DNA from: Pieris napi
Lineage: Eukaryota > Arthropoda > Insecta > Lepidoptera > Pieridae
Reading direction: 5' to 3'
DNA length: 64,000 nucleotides
NCBI RefSeq assembly: GCF_905475465.1
Contig: NC_062236.1
Coordinates: forward strand, 5,466,001-5,530,000
The notes beneath the pieces were generated by a model. The model did no database searches. It was not told the origin of the DNA and saw only the letters and a list, made by a program, of their open reading frames with translations. Shown in pieces: positions 1 to 13,510 of the stretch (position 1 is its first letter; every line of letters begins with the position of its first letter). Position numbers and translations under genes: made by a program.

Positions 1-1370
1 ATATTTTAGGGATTTAGTGCATGACTGCATTTCAAAAGCTTTCGTCATTTAAATATATGGTACTAGACAAGTTCAAACTCCCATTAGTTATTTGTGTATT
101 TTTTTTAAACCAACAACTTTTACATATACTCCAATAACGTTGCACATGATTAAAGTCCGTATAAAAGCTCATCTAAACGTGTGTTTACTGTTTTATTTCA
201 AGGCCTGTCATACATAACTTCCAATTATAATTTCGTCCAAAATCGAATCTCTTGCTATCAATCGACTATGGAGCAACGTAGGTTTAAGTTTACAATAAGT
301 ACTATTATGCGATTTACAATAAGCCTATTTACTAATTTAGTCTTCTTAGTATGTTTAATTATTTAAATAAAGATACAACTAAACGGTAATTGAATAACAA
401 AAACAGTATTGCACGTTCCACGTCCCACGCAGTTATATATTCAGTAATAAATATCTAGGAAAAGTCTTAAAACCCACGTGAATTTTCAAGTGGAGAAAAC
501 AAACTTAATATTTATTTATTCCGTATATTCTTCATAACAATATGATTAGAAATTCAATAATTAGAAGATACAAAATATAGAGAATATAGAAATGTACGTT
601 AGATTAAATCGATTGAATACTAAACATTAATTTTATTGAGTTTATAGCACACATGGCTAATCGCTCATAGAAACTATATAGAATGTTAATGTTAGGGACA
701 CGCGTGACTTTGCATGACACTTCGCAATCTGTAGCGATGCAAATCGATCACTAAACCTCAGGCATTCTGACGCATTCAATGATTTCACGATCGTATGATA
801 CTCGCATTAACAGAAATTGATATCAGCAACTGACAATACGTTATAGCTTAGGGCCTCCGTATTCACAAAAAGAAAGCTCATCTAGGTTAGATACAATTCT
901 TCATTTGTTCCAATATGTTTTTACTGTTTCAAGGTTGATAGCACCGATGTTGAACTCAAGAATTAAATCTGACCTATAAATAAATATGAATTGAAATCCG
1001 TACACTGGTTTATAATATAATTGTGAAATAAGTCGGAAAAGATGTCAAAAAGGTTCTAGTTTGTGTTGAAAATATTCTATTAACGTATCGAAATCTATAC
1101 AAATAGATATAAAATCGCCTTGAAAAATTTCAGCTAAGGATTACTCAATGCGGTTGTACATTACCGAATCAATGAAAGGGTATCAGTAAAATAACGATCT
1201 TGATATTATTAAAAAGGTATTTATATAACATGAAATTGTGTAATAATATACGAGGAGTTTTCAATAAATAGTGATAATGCGATACATTCTCCCTGGAAAG
1301 AAAAAAATAATACTGGTAGGCGTTAGATATAATAAAAAAATCTATCTTTTGTTTTCTTTTTAATAGAAGT
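1..1370. other. intergenic, no gene seen
   Basis: AT-rich DNA without a frame longer than 61 codons, no splice-consistent exons and no family resemblance that I recognise. Confidence 0.5.
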
Positions 1371-1373
1371 CAT

Positions 1374-1640
1374 TTGTTTACGTCGTGTCGGAACGTGTTT
1401 TTGAAAATGGGTAAAATTCAAGTTAGCTCGATAATAATAATATATTTCTGCTTGAAAAACTTTACTACGGAGCTGGTAAATCAAGACTTGAGACCAACAT
1501 TAGGGGTTCAAGCTCCTCCATATTGTACGGTTGCTCGTCGGTATACTGAATTCAAGCGAGGAAAAACTTCCATTACCGACGATCTCCGCACGGGACCCCC
1601 TCCATCAGTAGTGACTGAAAAAATATTTAAAAAGTTGAAA
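1374..1640 (+). pseudogene. mariner transposase N-terminal fragment, decayed
   Basis: The translated frame carries recognisable mariner-type DNA-binding-domain text: the block near 1530-1610 reads YTEFKRGKTSITDDLRTGPP, where family members have a WFAEFKRGRTS-EDDPRSGRP type motif. The upstream part (KNFTTELVNQDL) fits the helix before it. The frame runs out after about 80 residues and no catalytic DDD domain follows, so this is a truncated relic. It abuts a LINE tail on its right. Confidence 0.6.
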
Positions 1641-1774
1641 ACAGTATCGTGTTACTGTTTGTTTAATAGCATTTTTTGAAAAGGATATTTTAGCTTTAGA
1701 AAACGACATATACAAAAGGTATAAACCTGAGTTGCATTGTACTTTTACCAGTTTTTCTTAAACACTTCATAATA

Positions 1775-2190
1775 TTTTTTTTTAATGTTACAGGAGGTAG
1801 ACGGGCAGGTGGCTCACCTGATGTTAAGTGATACCGCCGCCCATGGACACTCGCACTGCCAAAAGGCTCGCAAGCGCGCCGCCGGCCTTAAGAGTTGGTA
1901 CGCTCTTTTCTTGAAGGACCCTAAGTCGAATTGGTTCGGAAATACTTCAGTGGGCAGCTGGTTCCACATAGTGGTGGTGCGCGGCAGAAATTGCCTTAAG
2001 AATCGCTAAGTTGTGGAACGACGGACGTCAAGGTGATACGGATGGTATTTTGTATTCTGCCTTGACGTCCGATGATGAAACTCAGCTGCAGGTATTAGTC
2101 CAAACAACTCCTCTGAACACCATGGTAAATGCGGTGGAAGATGCAGATAATCGTGATTTACATGAAATATTGACTTTTAAATTATATTTT
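1775..2190 (-). mobile_element. LINE 3' end (reverse-transcriptase C-terminus plus UTR)
   Basis: Read on the minus strand, the sequence gives TMWNQLPTEVFPNQFDL then FKKRAYQLL, the usual C-terminal text of a lepidopteran LINE polyprotein, followed by the 3' UTR and an A-rich tail (the T-run near 1775). It is close to identical to the copy at 30225-30440 across the coding part. Upstream residues of the same protein can be followed, with frameshifts, to about 2190. Confidence 0.7.
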
Positions 2191-2874
2191 ATTAAGTAAT
2201 AATACTACTAAACAACGTCTTTGACAAGTAGATGCTTAAACTATCAAATTCTTAGAATTAGTTAATAAATAAATAACTATATTGTCTTACAACCGCAGCA
2301 AGGCTCGATCATTCCTTAACAAGGCACTTCGATTCAATATTCCTTTAGTATTGGGCTTGACTGCATCCTAGCAGTGGAAATTACTTGCTTCACTTAATTC
2401 ACAACATTGTTTACTCGCATCTTGCTTAGAAACATTATTAATGGTACTATAATTCAAGTTTACAACTTACGGACTGAATATTGTTCAATGTAAAGCTACA
2501 AGAACATTGAACATGTTACAATGATAGGTGATTTATAAGTTTATGAAAAAAATGCCACCTATATTTATGTTAATAGTTTGGAATAAAACTTTAAAAAAAA
2601 TAAACAAAAACCTTATTTGATAAAAAAGTTAAGATATGAAGAAAACTTACGTTACTACCTTATTACTTTTTATTTATGTTTTGTATAGTAAAAATTTAAT
2701 TTATGACGATTTAATATAAGCAAAAACTATGATGTTTTTATACAGACTAAATCTTCAATTAAGAAACTAACATCTTTGTACCAATAAACCTTTGTTATTT
2801 ATACATGTATGTATTTTTCTAGTGAGTAGTTTAATGTAGTTCTAAGTTTCGTTTTTTATTCTTTTCTATGTTTA

Positions 2875-3025
2875 TATTAGTTCGGGTTGCCTGGAAGAAA
2901 CTGCTTTTAGCAGTAAGACCGCCCCGCCTATTTACATTGTCTTCATAAAAAAAATTGTTAATTATTAATATTAATTGCTATTTTATGTTATTGTGATGTA
3001 AATAAAGTCTTATTATTATTACAAT
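2875..3025 (+). mobile_element. LINE 3' tail, second family
   Basis: The block gttgcctggaagaaactgct, then a GC-richer core (cagtaagaccgccccgcc), then AT-rich sequence ending near AATAAAG and a TTA repeat, is the tail of a common lepidopteran LINE. A second copy lies at about 17776-17880 in odorant receptor intron 1. Confidence 0.5.
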
Positions 3026-3738
3026 ATTCTCCTATTTACGCCAATGAGACACAGTAAGTTATACAAATTTTACCAGTGGCTTTCATCGACTTTATCTCTC
3101 ATACATCATAAATTTCATAGCATTTTATTTCATTTAACCACCAAATTTTTTTTCATTTCACATATTTACAAGTGTGATTCCCAAATTTTTGCTTACGTTC
3201 TAAATTTAAAACCCATTCAAAGCAAGTGTCTGCGAGTACAATATTAAACGGTCTGTGTATTGGGTAGCACGGTCCACGTACCGGATGTTTCGAGCTGAAG
3301 TTAAACTAACTTCCGCTTTCCCGGTAATCACATTTCCTTAATGTTTCTGGCCGAACTGAAAATATGCTCCCAACCTCATTGTTTACCTTAACAGACACGA
3401 TTTAACAAAACCTGTTTGCGCGCAACCAACTCAATTAAAACTTTAATGTTTAACACATTTTTGTATCATTTATATTTCATAAATTGTAAAGGCTCGGGAT
3501 ATTTTTTAATGTTTTTAACTCTGTACAAAAAGGGTTCATTATTTTTAACTCTTTATTACAAGCATTTAAAAAACAAAAATTCCATTTAGTCCTTATTATA
3601 CTTGACATTTATTTTGTGTATGTATTACTGGTTAAGACATTGTGCGAATGCCATGGATTTGTATTGTTCATCATTTTACATGCTTACCTACCTATTATAC
3701 GAATATCTAAAAAATCACTTTTGTTAGATGTCATTGGC

Positions 3739-3965
3739 GAGCAGTGTTGGTCAGATGGCTTGACCGCTCTCATCCCAGAGGTAGTACGTTCGAACTCTCG
3801 GGACGCGCACCAATAGACATTTCTGTGTGCGTATTTATCTCTCGCTCTTCAGGTGTTGGAAAACATCGTGAGTAAATCTGCATTAGACCTAAACAGTCGA
3901 CGGCGTGTGTCAATGATCATGAAACAAATGCAGAAATCTGAGGCCCAGACCGAAAAGTTTGGAAT
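3739..3965 (+). mobile_element. tRNA-derived SINE
   Basis: It starts gagcagtgttgg, carries a B-box-like GTTCGAACTC about 55 bp in, then the family body (aacatcgtgag, cggcgtgtgtcaatgatcat, gaaacaaatgcagaaatctgaggc). Related copies are at 11730, 15655 and 32386 and, as pieces, elsewhere. It is a retroposon, not a tRNA gene: there is no cloverleaf 3' half. Confidence 0.65.
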
Positions 3966-5317
3966 GTCATTAGCTTCTTTTATAATATAACTTGTGATGG
4001 CAGTTGCTTCACCTATTAAATTAAGACAGAAATCTCATATCTTTTTTAAATCTCACCTATCTTAACATCCAATCGATTAAGGTTGTATGTAATCATTATC
4101 TCTGTGCCTTCATTAAACACGGGGAGGATAATTATTGCTTCGTTGACTGTAATTAAATACATAAGTTGTTTAATTCGCCATATTATATCTTGGTATTGAA
4201 TTATATCAATTTAGCACAAAGCACATACACAATATCGATCTAGCAATGGCTTTACACCCTCATAGTTATGCTCAATCATACGAACTGCCTTTCATGAACA
4301 ACTAGATAAGACTATTGTCCCGTATTTTATCAAGCGTATTTAGAACATCAAATATTTCAGAAATGTTTAAAAATATATATTCTGTGCTGGATAACTAAAA
4401 CCGAATGAAGTTATAATTTAATTTATACCTCAGTGAACATTTTAATTGGGTTCGGTTTCAATTTCAACGTACGTCGTTTAAGTATTTGAGCGTGACGAGT
4501 GTCCATCCATCATACACCTTAATTACTTTAGTCTATAAAGATTGAAAGAAACTATATAGTTTTACTGTAACCTTACAGATAAATATAGGAAACTCAGTTG
4601 GTCAAGTCCGGCGTGCCGTCCCATGAATTTAGATTGCAGGTTTATATCTGGCTCAAAATTCATCCAATAGCCATAACTACACTTGGCTGTCGAAGGTAAT
4701 CCTATTTTAATCATATCGACGGATCACTATTTGAAATCAAATTATACAGTATTAAACGCCCAATTATTTCTATCGCTACTGCCATTACTGGAATGAAGAG
4801 GAAATTATTAATGTGCTTCTATATTCATAGTTTTGATAATCTATGCGTTATTTTTAAAACTATTATTTCATCTTAGGGTTTTAGTTAACAGCAAAACTTA
4901 AAATATGACAAGCTAAATAAAATTAACTTCGTTCGGAATTTTCATCATTCATAAAGATCTTAGTTGGACCATTATCTCTTAATATTCTATTTTTATGTTA
5001 ATTGAGAATAAGTAAATTGTATTTAGTCGGTTTACATGATTCCAAATGATATTATATAATCCATCATTAATACCAAGCCACTATAATGGTTGCTATATTG
5101 TGAACTTCACTGTAATAAGTGAAGAGTGAAACAGAAACCGCCACCAAAATGCTATTATAAAGTTTATAGAAACATGAAACTACATCGCCCGCTGGTAGGA
5201 AGTAATAATATCAGGAGTTTCAAAGCGTCTACTTACTCTTTTTAACTTTATCAAAAGTCTGCTACGTGATAGTTGTTATACGTTCCGAATCGGGCACGCA
5301 TTTTATAGAAATACTAG

Positions 5318-5655
5318 CTGACCCGGCAAACGTCGTTTTGCCTTGTATATGATTTCTAGGAAACATTTTTTTAGTTCAATAAAAATAACTATCTACTATA
5401 ATAAAAAATAGGGGTTGATCGTAGAGGGGTGATAATTTTGTATGCTTTATCATAAAAAATAAAAAGTATTGCCTAAAAAATAAAAATTTAGGGGTGGGAC
5501 CACCTTTGACATTTAGGGGGAGGGAAAATAGATGTTGTCCGATTGTCAGACTTACTGAATACCTTAAAAAAATTCATAAGAATTGGTAGAGGCGTTTCAT
5601 AGGAGTATGGAAACTAACATTGTGACACAAGAATTTTATATATTAGAAGATTTAT
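5318..5655 (+). repeat. dispersed insect repeat (ctagctgacccggcaaacg family)
   Basis: It begins ctagctgacccggcaaacg, contains blocks of ggggttgatcgtagagggg and ttaggggtgggaccacc, and ends near gtgacacaagaattttatat. A reverse copy lies at 39595-39920 in sulfurase intron 3. This family is widespread in insects; I do not assign it to a named class. Confidence 0.6.
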
Positions 5656-5869
5656 ATAGAACTAGAGCGCATGTTCTACGCAATTTGAATAAATATGTTA
5701 TGAAATATGTGAGAGTGATTGTCTTTCCATTTCTACGGAAATAATATGTTGATAGTTTTCACGGAAACCACCCAGGGTATTTAATACTCAATAAGCTGGC
5801 GCGGCCGCAGAGCACGCGGAAAATAATAAACAGCTCATATAAGAGTCTTTCCTGCAAGTAATATAATAT

Positions 5870-6120
5870 TTAAGTTGGTAGGTAGTACCGGTGATCCCAG
5901 AGCTGGTATTTTCTTCGCTCAACGAATAAGTATCGCAATACAGCAAGGATATGCTGCCAGCGTAAAGGTACCAGTGGCACCAAACTTTTTAAATTTGTTT
6001 TAATTTCCTATTTATTAATTTTTAAATATTATTATTATTACTTTGTAGGTTAAGAATATTGAAAGTATTGTATATTTGTGTGTTGTATATAAATATAATT
6101 TTTTCTATACTCAATATATG
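5870..6120 (+). mobile_element. LINE 3' fragment, third family
   Basis: The plus frame from about 5878 reads VGSTGDPRAG then FFAQRISIAIQQG, matching the conserved C-terminal GDPRAGxxLAQR text of a lepidopteran LINE polyprotein. It is followed by a stop and an AT-rich tail. Only about 45 coding residues remain. Confidence 0.5.
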
Positions 6121-8984
6121 TAAACCTTCACTAAGTCAAGAGTGAAATTGTCCAACCCGCGATCATCCGTTTTGCAAAAAAAATATTTTTTTTTTTTGCA
6201 ATTACCTAGTATAAAAAAAAATAAGTTTTACGCCCATAGCACCTTTGGACGGATGGATAATCAAGCAAGGTATAATTTTACCAGAAGATGGTGAAATATT
6301 AAAAGCGTAGTTGAACGAATCACCGGAGGCACTGTACGTCATATTTATGAAAATCCTTTTATGAAAACATCAATTAAAAAATTTAGTCTTTATTTTACAT
6401 GAGTAGGTACTAAATAAATTAAATAGAATCTCTTACCAGATAAATGCGAATTTATTATTAATTCAAAAATACCCAATCCTTAAAAGGTTATTTTAAGACG
6501 TTCCAGCTCCTGTGTAAAAAATTAAAAGAAATAAGGCTGCAAAACAAAGGAATACAGTTTTGTAAAAATCCAGCGGAATATGATTAATACCAACATCGTA
6601 ATCGGTGGCGTTAATATGTCATCATTTAATATACTATTATCATAATATCAAATAGTAATTTGTCAGCATGTGGCAGTCTATCACTGGTCACATCGAAATA
6701 TTATAATATTATTATCGTTTATATTTGTTAAGTTTTACTTAAATACTTTCTCTATAGACCTGCTTCGGTCATCATTACCGTATTATCGAAATTAATTATC
6801 AGCACTGATCTAATTCTCCTGCGTTATTCCAATACAAAGCTTTAGTAAATCTAAATGATAGTTTGAGATTGATTGCCCCAATTACTGTTTATTGGCAATC
6901 AATTCACCGTTGTCTTGCGGTTTGTCTCTTTGTACCCATTTTGTCCAACTCATCGGTAAAGAGAATTTCAATAAATCGCCTGAACCGATAAGCAATTCAT
7001 GCGGAAATATTCCACGTGGCAGCACATCTTTTAAACATGACATTTAAAGGCAATATTGATAATTAAAAAGCAGTACACGACGAATAATTAATTTAATACA
7101 ACGACGACAATTTTATTTTACGTTGATCAGTTTTAAATGCCAAGGGGTACGTCGTTGCATTATTAATTATTCCAGAGCAATTAATATTATATATATAATT
7201 ATTATTATAATAAGATAAATTATTCTTAGTCAAAATATGAAATATATTTGTATAATTTTTTATATAGTTGGGGGCAAACGGGCCGGAAGAAGATGCCTTT
7301 TAGAATTAATACACTCTTTTCTTTGACCCTAATATATACTCTATAGTAATGTAAGCTTCATTAATATGCATATTAATAACTATTATAATATTTCTTTAAA
7401 TACGTATTTAGTTTGTTTTGTTCATATTATAAGAGAAAAGAGGTGAGATGCTTTTTTGTTATTCTTGGAATTTGTGTTGATAGATTTATCGGGGTGTAAT
7501 TTCATCATTTGTGTAATTCTAGTATCTTAAGTGTATTTACAATTTTTTTTGCAAATCCAATCTGCGTTTTAATTTTATATATGAAATATATTGCTTGCTT
7601 TTTGTTTTGATAGAGAGCTGCGACGAAAGCTAGAAAGTATAGAAAGATTAAAAATCTTTACAATTTTATAATACTATTATGGTTATAGTATCGCATATCA
7701 TTGAATTGCTTTGTGAGCCTGCCGTGTTGTTAAACAAATTTTTACGTAGTTGCATTTTAGTAGTTTAAGTAAAATCTAAAAAAATAAAACTCCTATTCAT
7801 CTATTATTGAAACAATAATAATTCAGTTCACTAAACCTACTGGTTTTTAGGGCTTTTTCACAGATTTCTCTGCTTAACTCATTATTTTTCTCTAGGTTAT
7901 AGCGTTCTGTTCCTGACACACCTGGTGATAATTCGTTCTTAAACTTGAATTGGTTGCGGTATTTAGATTTACCGTATGAAGAAATGCATAACCCAACCCT
8001 AATGTACGACCTTTAAAATCAGGATCTTAAGCCAATACTTGTGATACATTTAAAATCAACCAACCTTAATATAATTTAGTTCAAATACGTATTTGAGATA
8101 ACATTAAGTATATTTCAGCATGAGCGGGTTCGAAAAATATCAATTTGTTGGCTAACACCGAGCCGGTAAGATGTACCCGCACGTGAGGCAAATACAAAGA
8201 ACTAAGTTCAGATTTGCTCCGCTTAAACGTAGCGGGAAATGGAGTTGACGAACGCTTAACATAATTTAAATACCTTATATTTTACTTATAATCTTATTTT
8301 TTAAAACAAAGTTATATTTTTTCGAACATTTATTTACTCGAAAATTTACATCAGTAGTAAAAAGGAATTCTGTATATATTGGTTGTCAAATATGTATGGG
8401 TGCGTCCAGAAATGTATTTTGTGGAAAATATTTGAAGCTGCTTAAATATACAAGAAACTAAGGCGCATTAGTTTACTTCATATTACTTTGAAATCATAAA
8501 TTAAGTTCATCCAGTCCCTAACATGACATTTACTGACTGGTAAGCGGTCGGTCTAAAGTTCGCCGAGTCCGTTCGTATTGAAATAAAACTCTTATGAGAT
8601 TTAGACGCGTTAATGCAGCTGTAGAATATTTATACTATTCATATATCATGTCATGCATGCCAAATCAAATCTCCTACTAGCTACTAGGAGCTGAGTCGGT
8701 TGTTCGTCGTAATTTTTTTTATTTAATATCCATCGCATAGTTTTGTTTTTACACTAAAAAGCTATTATGGTAATATAAGTGGATGGAGTCAAAACAGCCA
8801 GGAGCATGTTTCTCTTTAAGAATTTCCACCTGCGTCCTTCTGCTTCACGTTTTGACTTAAGTGCGGTATAGGTCTTAAATATTCACGGAATTCTTTAGCC
8901 TATGAGAATTTACAGGTAAAATAAAGAAAACTGTGCACGTAAATAAGCTTGGAAATAGGTAATATACAAATGCATGTTTTAAAA
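6121..8984. other. intergenic, no gene seen
   Basis: AT-rich. A fragment at about 7268-7300 (gggggcaaacgggccggaag) resembles the end of the LINE tail on the minus strand. Long A and T runs occur at 6175-6215. Nothing else is recognisable. Confidence 0.45.
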
Positions 8985-9190
8985 GGTTTTTTTTTCTATA
9001 TAATAGGGGGGCAAACGAGCTTGCGGGACGACCAAAAAGGGCAGTCCACGCAGCCCATAGACACCCATTTTTAGTGGGTGCGTTGCCGGCCTTTGAGGGA
9101 GGAGTAGACTCGCTTTTTGAACATTTGGAGGTCGTATCTCTGAGGGAAGACCCCCCCCCCGGGAGCCGACTCCACAGTTCGCTATAAGGA
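8985..9190 (-). mobile_element. LINE 3' end, decayed
   Basis: On the minus strand it reads SELWSRLPGG, then, after a frameshift at a run of ten C/G bases (about 9152-9161), residues like DLQMFKKRVYSSLKGRQRTH. Then comes the 3' UTR with the gcaaacgag/ataatagg end and an A-rich tail. Same group as 60040-60290. Confidence 0.6.
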
Positions 9191-9964
9191 AAAATTATTA
9201 TTACTACCAATAATTATTATTACCAAAGTTTGTAGTTAAAGCAATTTTAATTTTGCATTGTTTGACGTTGTCAACCATAGTATGCTTTTGGATTTGGAAT
9301 TCTCTTTAAGAGACCTATTAAAGAGTAATTTATTTATTTATAAAGCGATTTAGGGTTTAGAGAAGTGTAAACAAATTTATACCTCTTTAAACCCTTTAGT
9401 TAGCCATTTTGTATCGTTTAAAGATTCTGTAGCACCCCTAACTCATTCTTAGTCTCCTTGTTATAAAGTTATATACAATAACCTAGAGCGATACTTCAAG
9501 CTTCAAAGTATACGAAGTAACACAAACAGTACTAAGAAATGGAAAAACAACTTTTCCTTGTCTTTAACCGTTATATCTCCTATAGGGAATCCACTTGAGA
9601 CAAGCTCAAAGACATGCCGTTATAACAACTACGAAGTGAAGTAAAGTGGACGATATTTGATTCAGTACGCAATTGGTCCTTGCATCGAAGGAATTCCTAG
9701 TTTCTTTTATTATACAAATTGTATCACAATGTTCTGGTTAGTCGGGTACACTTGGATGAAAAAGTACCTTCTCATAAGCCAATGCCATAACTTGAGCAGG
9801 ATCTTCTCGACTGTACGACGGGACATAAATTATTTACAGAACAGAAAAATATACAAGAAAACGTAGCTAAATATACGTGTAATAAAATAAAATAATAAAA
9901 ATAGGCTTTATTCGAGTACTTCATAATCAGGATTACATAAGTTCCATGTCATTATATTTAATAT

Positions 9965-10085
9965 AAGTACACGACCTTTGACGGAGTGCAGGCCACCTCC
10001 AAATTCTTGAACTTGTCTCTCATCCTCGCCACCATTTTCCAATCCTTTCCCGGTATTCCATTTTATTCCATCATCCCAGGTTTAT
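9965..10085 (-). pseudogene. LINE reverse-transcriptase C-terminal scrap
   Basis: The minus frame gives WDDGIKWN, then KDWKMVARMRDKFKNLEVAC-like text across one frameshift. This resembles the extreme C-terminus (WSDDIK-AG-DW-ARDR-KWK-LEEA) of RTE-like elements. It is too short and broken to be functional. Confidence 0.4.
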
Positions 10086-10089
10086 GGCT

Positions 10090-11729
10090 CTCTCCTCTTT
10101 TCTTGAAAACTCCAAGCTCATGATTCGAAATGTATACATATACACTATGATAATTATGTTATATTTTCCATGTCCATGAATTGTATATTTCTTTAAATAT
10201 AATATTTTACTCAGTACATATTACATAGTGTGTTAATATTTTTTTTCTTTCTGAATACTGCAAGTCATCTTAAACATATAAATAGCTTAAATTTACTAAA
10301 CGCGCTTTTCAATAGCTCATTCATTTAAGCTAAGCCACAGATTAAACTAAATGTAAGTATATCTAAAGAGCATTAAAGAGACGCTAAATCGTAAGACTCG
10401 CTAAAGACGTTAATTGAGAGTCGTTGCTTTTTTTTTCTAGAAAACGATTCCCACGAGACAGCCCGTCGGAGCTTTTACTTAATGCTAAACTATACTTAGT
10501 CTTTATCAAATACCAGGTTTTTACTTTTTTATTTTCGTTTATAATTCTCATTAGCTAAATGCTACTGATTCAAGATGGTTCTTAAGTTAAATTCGTACTA
10601 AGTGTAATACTAACCTTTGATGCTTTCTTCACCTTGTAGAGGTTTCTTATTTTTTTATATTATATGTGCAGATGTGTGTGTGTGCAAAACGAAACTAGTT
10701 GTATCAATTTAAATCCTTAAAAAAATCCTTAATACAAAAAGATATGCTAATATTTTGTATTGTGTAAAAAGATAACCCAAAAATTATTGAATTATTTTCT
10801 CCGATTACAGATCCAGCTACATACTAAAGAGATCTTCTTTACAATCAAACGCATGTTAAGAAGTGGCTGACTCTTTTGCTTTTTGACGCAATTGCGTAGG
10901 CAATTGCCTATGATGCGCCCTTTAATTTAATAAACTACACACAGAAAGGTTGGAGCAACGAGATGTTTCATTTATTTATTAAAGTACACCACATCACATA
11001 TAATGCATTTTCTACAGTATGCAAGCTAGCTTTTATCAGGGTTTGGACTGTATACTAACCGACAAATGTTTTGCTTTTAAACAGTTTTACGTGAATACAC
11101 ATTTAAACACACACACATACGTAGGTATTTATTTTAAAATACCTGACAATTTACTTAAAATAAAAATACTCTCGAATTTTAGTTTTTACTAGTAAGTGTT
11201 GGCTTAACGATACGGATTAGGTACCAGATAGGAGCTTAACAATGCTTTTTTAGTTTAATGATTAAGTATGAATATGATAATAAACGAATGGTGTCAGCAG
11301 GGTAAGTTTGACTGAAAGGGGGCAAGCTGTTGAGTGTGATACCTCTTCAGCCTGCGACTAATAGATAAGTCACGTATTCATTACGCTAACTTTGAACAAT
11401 TGTGTGCTCCATGCTTTCGCAAACTCGTCTCATGAGCTTATATACGCGAATGCTTTAACTGTTGTACAAGATAAGCTGTGTTATCGGAACTATACATATT
11501 TACAAAATTAAAACGGGCTAACTGTTTTATATTTGAATACTATATTTATATATAATTTATGTACTTTGAGTGTGTGGGTTAGTTGGTTAAATTGTAAGTG
11601 TCACTATATTCATTAATTTACCGACGTAATGAACACATTGATTACAAATTTAGGAAAACACCGAGTTTTATTTAAATGACTTCTTTTACACTAAAACGTG
11701 TATATAATTTACATATGATGTTGATGTAT
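10090..11729. other. intergenic, no gene seen
   Basis: AT-rich, with a tgtgtgtgtg microsatellite near 10675 and a near-palindrome gcaattgcgtaggcaattgc at about 10890. No exons are supported. Confidence 0.45.
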
Positions 11730-12020
11730 GAGCAGTGTTGGCCTAGTAGCTTCAGCGTGCGACTCTCATACCTGAGGTCGTAGGTTCGATCCCCGGCTGC
11801 GGACCAATGGACTATCTTTCTATGTGCGCATTTAACATTTGCTCGAACGGCAAAGGAAAACATCGTGAGGAAACCGACATGTCTTAGATCCATGATGCTG
11901 ACCCGTGATGCTGGCTGATCACCTACTTGCCTATTAGATTTAAAAATGATAATGAAACAGATTCAGAAATCTGAGGGCAAGACCTAAAGAGGTTGTAGCG
12001 CCACTGATTTATTTTATTTT
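11730..12020 (+). mobile_element. tRNA-derived SINE, near full length
   Basis: This is the best copy of the family. It has the gagcagtgttggcctagtagc head, the B box GGTTCGATCCCC near 11784, the caaaggaaaacatcgtgagg body, the aaacagattcagaaatctgag block, and a tail of atttattttattttattg. A minus-strand reading frame across it is coincidental. Confidence 0.7.
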
Positions 12021-12290
12021 ATTGTTTATAAATATAAAAATAATTTAAAAGCCATCAAAATCATAACTAAAATATCTCTTATACAAGCCTAGTTCCGTAC
12101 AAAATCATAAACCGTAATAATAATTGGGCATGTAATACATGTTATGATATAATTGGCAGTAAAATCCCGGTAGCCGGCAATCGGTCTCTGTTACCAGCCT
12201 CTGCGGCATATTATAACCATAGTCTAAAGTATTGAAACAGTGGTATATACAAAATTGTCTATTAAAAATTGTAGCTTCTACATATTGCCA

Positions 12291-12514
12291 GCCTTGCGAT
12301 TCTGTAACTCACTTTTTGAACTGTCACTGCGGTTTTTGCAGCGACGGTTGCGCTCAAATCAGTCATAAAGCAGTCATTTTACGATTTGGCATTCTGATAA
12401 GGAGGGAGCTTGTAGTTTATTATTTATCAGACTGCTTTACGACTGATTTGAACGCGACTGCCGATGTGAAAACCGCAGTGAGACTTCGAAAAGTGAGTTA
12501 CAGAATCGCAAGGC
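12291..12514. mobile_element. MITE copy 1 (gCCTTGCGATTCTGTAACTC family)
   Basis: Fold-back element: the left end gccttgcgattctgtaactc is repeated inverted at the right end (gagttacagaatcgcaaggc). The interior arms (ctcaaatcagtc...gactgatttga) also pair, so almost the whole element is one hairpin. CAG stands directly outside the CC...GG ends on both sides, as a 3-bp target duplication would. Copies are at 13099 and 19374. Confidence 0.7.
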
Positions 12515-13098
12515 AGATATCACCATTTGGTGATAATTGGGTGTAAATATTATTTATATGTTTAATTCATTCATTTCAAATGCAAACAGATGATCAACCG
12601 CCGGCAATAGCATATCGACTTTCGGAATATGTCATAATATGTAGGTACCCTCAAAAAAATAGTTTACAACAATTACATTAATTTATTATATGTATTACAC
12701 ACAGTTCTTATTCCTTATTTTTCGGTTTGCATTGTCTAGATGTTTTCAAGTCTCAATCAACAACTCAAAGCTTAATCAGAAAGAAAGCAGAAAGATCAGT
12801 ATTTATACTAATTGAGTAATATTATACTATAGGACTGACTTGAGCACAATGGTAAACAATTCTCCCCGTCAATTACGAAAAACACTGTGTGTCCACCAAA
12901 CAACCCAAAACCCTCTCGGCTACTACAATCAGATATTAATTAAACCAATTTATGAGATCAGATAATACTTCTTTTATTTATAGAAATACTAACTAGTTAT
13001 GTATTACTACATACACAAATTCGTTCAAAATAGCCGGTATAGTCATAAAACTGCCTGCCTTAGGATAACTAGGCTTTCTACGAACTTGGTCTTGACTA

Positions 13099-13341
13099 GC
13101 CTTGCGATTCTGTAACTCACTTTTCGAACTCACACAGCGGTTTTCACAGCGTCGGTCGCGCTCAAATCAGTCGTAAAGCAGTCATTTTACGATTTGGCAT
13201 TCTAATAAACAATAAACTACAAGCTCCCTTCTTATCATAATGTCAAATTATAAAATGACTGCTTCACGACTGATTTGAGCGCGACCGCCGCTGCAAAAAC
13301 CGCTGTGTGAGTTCGAAAAGTAAGTTACAGAATCGCAGGGC
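13099..13341. mobile_element. MITE copy 2 of the same family
   Basis: It has the same ends (cttgcgattctgtaactcac / gttacagaatcgcaggg) and the same palindromic core (cgctcaaatcagtcgtaaag ... gactgatttgagcgcgaccg). It shows better inner-arm conservation than copy 1. The flanks do not match as a clean duplication (tag versus ctg). Confidence 0.7.
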
Positions 13342-13412
13342 TGAGATTTATGCATCTGTTTTCTTGATTAGTCTAATATACGATTTTTCGATCGAGAATA
13401 TGGCGTTTTTTT

Positions 13413-13510
13413 TCACGATGTTCACCGTCACCGGACAAGCATGTGTTAGTATAGATAGAAAAATAAATGAATGCACGGGAATTTGACCTTAGGGTCGAAT
13501 CGCACTCTTG
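13413..13510 (-). mobile_element. SINE fragment
   Basis: The minus strand shows the SINE body (taacacatgcttgtccggtg...catcgtga), with a diverged B-box region toward 13500. Truncated. Confidence 0.4.

Noticed and set aside
8875..9210. 111-codon minus-strand frame
   Set aside because: It covers the LINE 3' end and UTR out of frame after the C/G run; it is not a gene.
11730..11800. possible tRNA gene
   Set aside because: It has A- and B-box-like sequence but no acceptor stem or proper cloverleaf, and several diverged copies with a shared non-tRNA body show it is a SINE.
12232..12546. 104-codon plus-strand frame
   Set aside because: It spans MITE copy 1 from end to end; its residues are only a translation of the palindrome.
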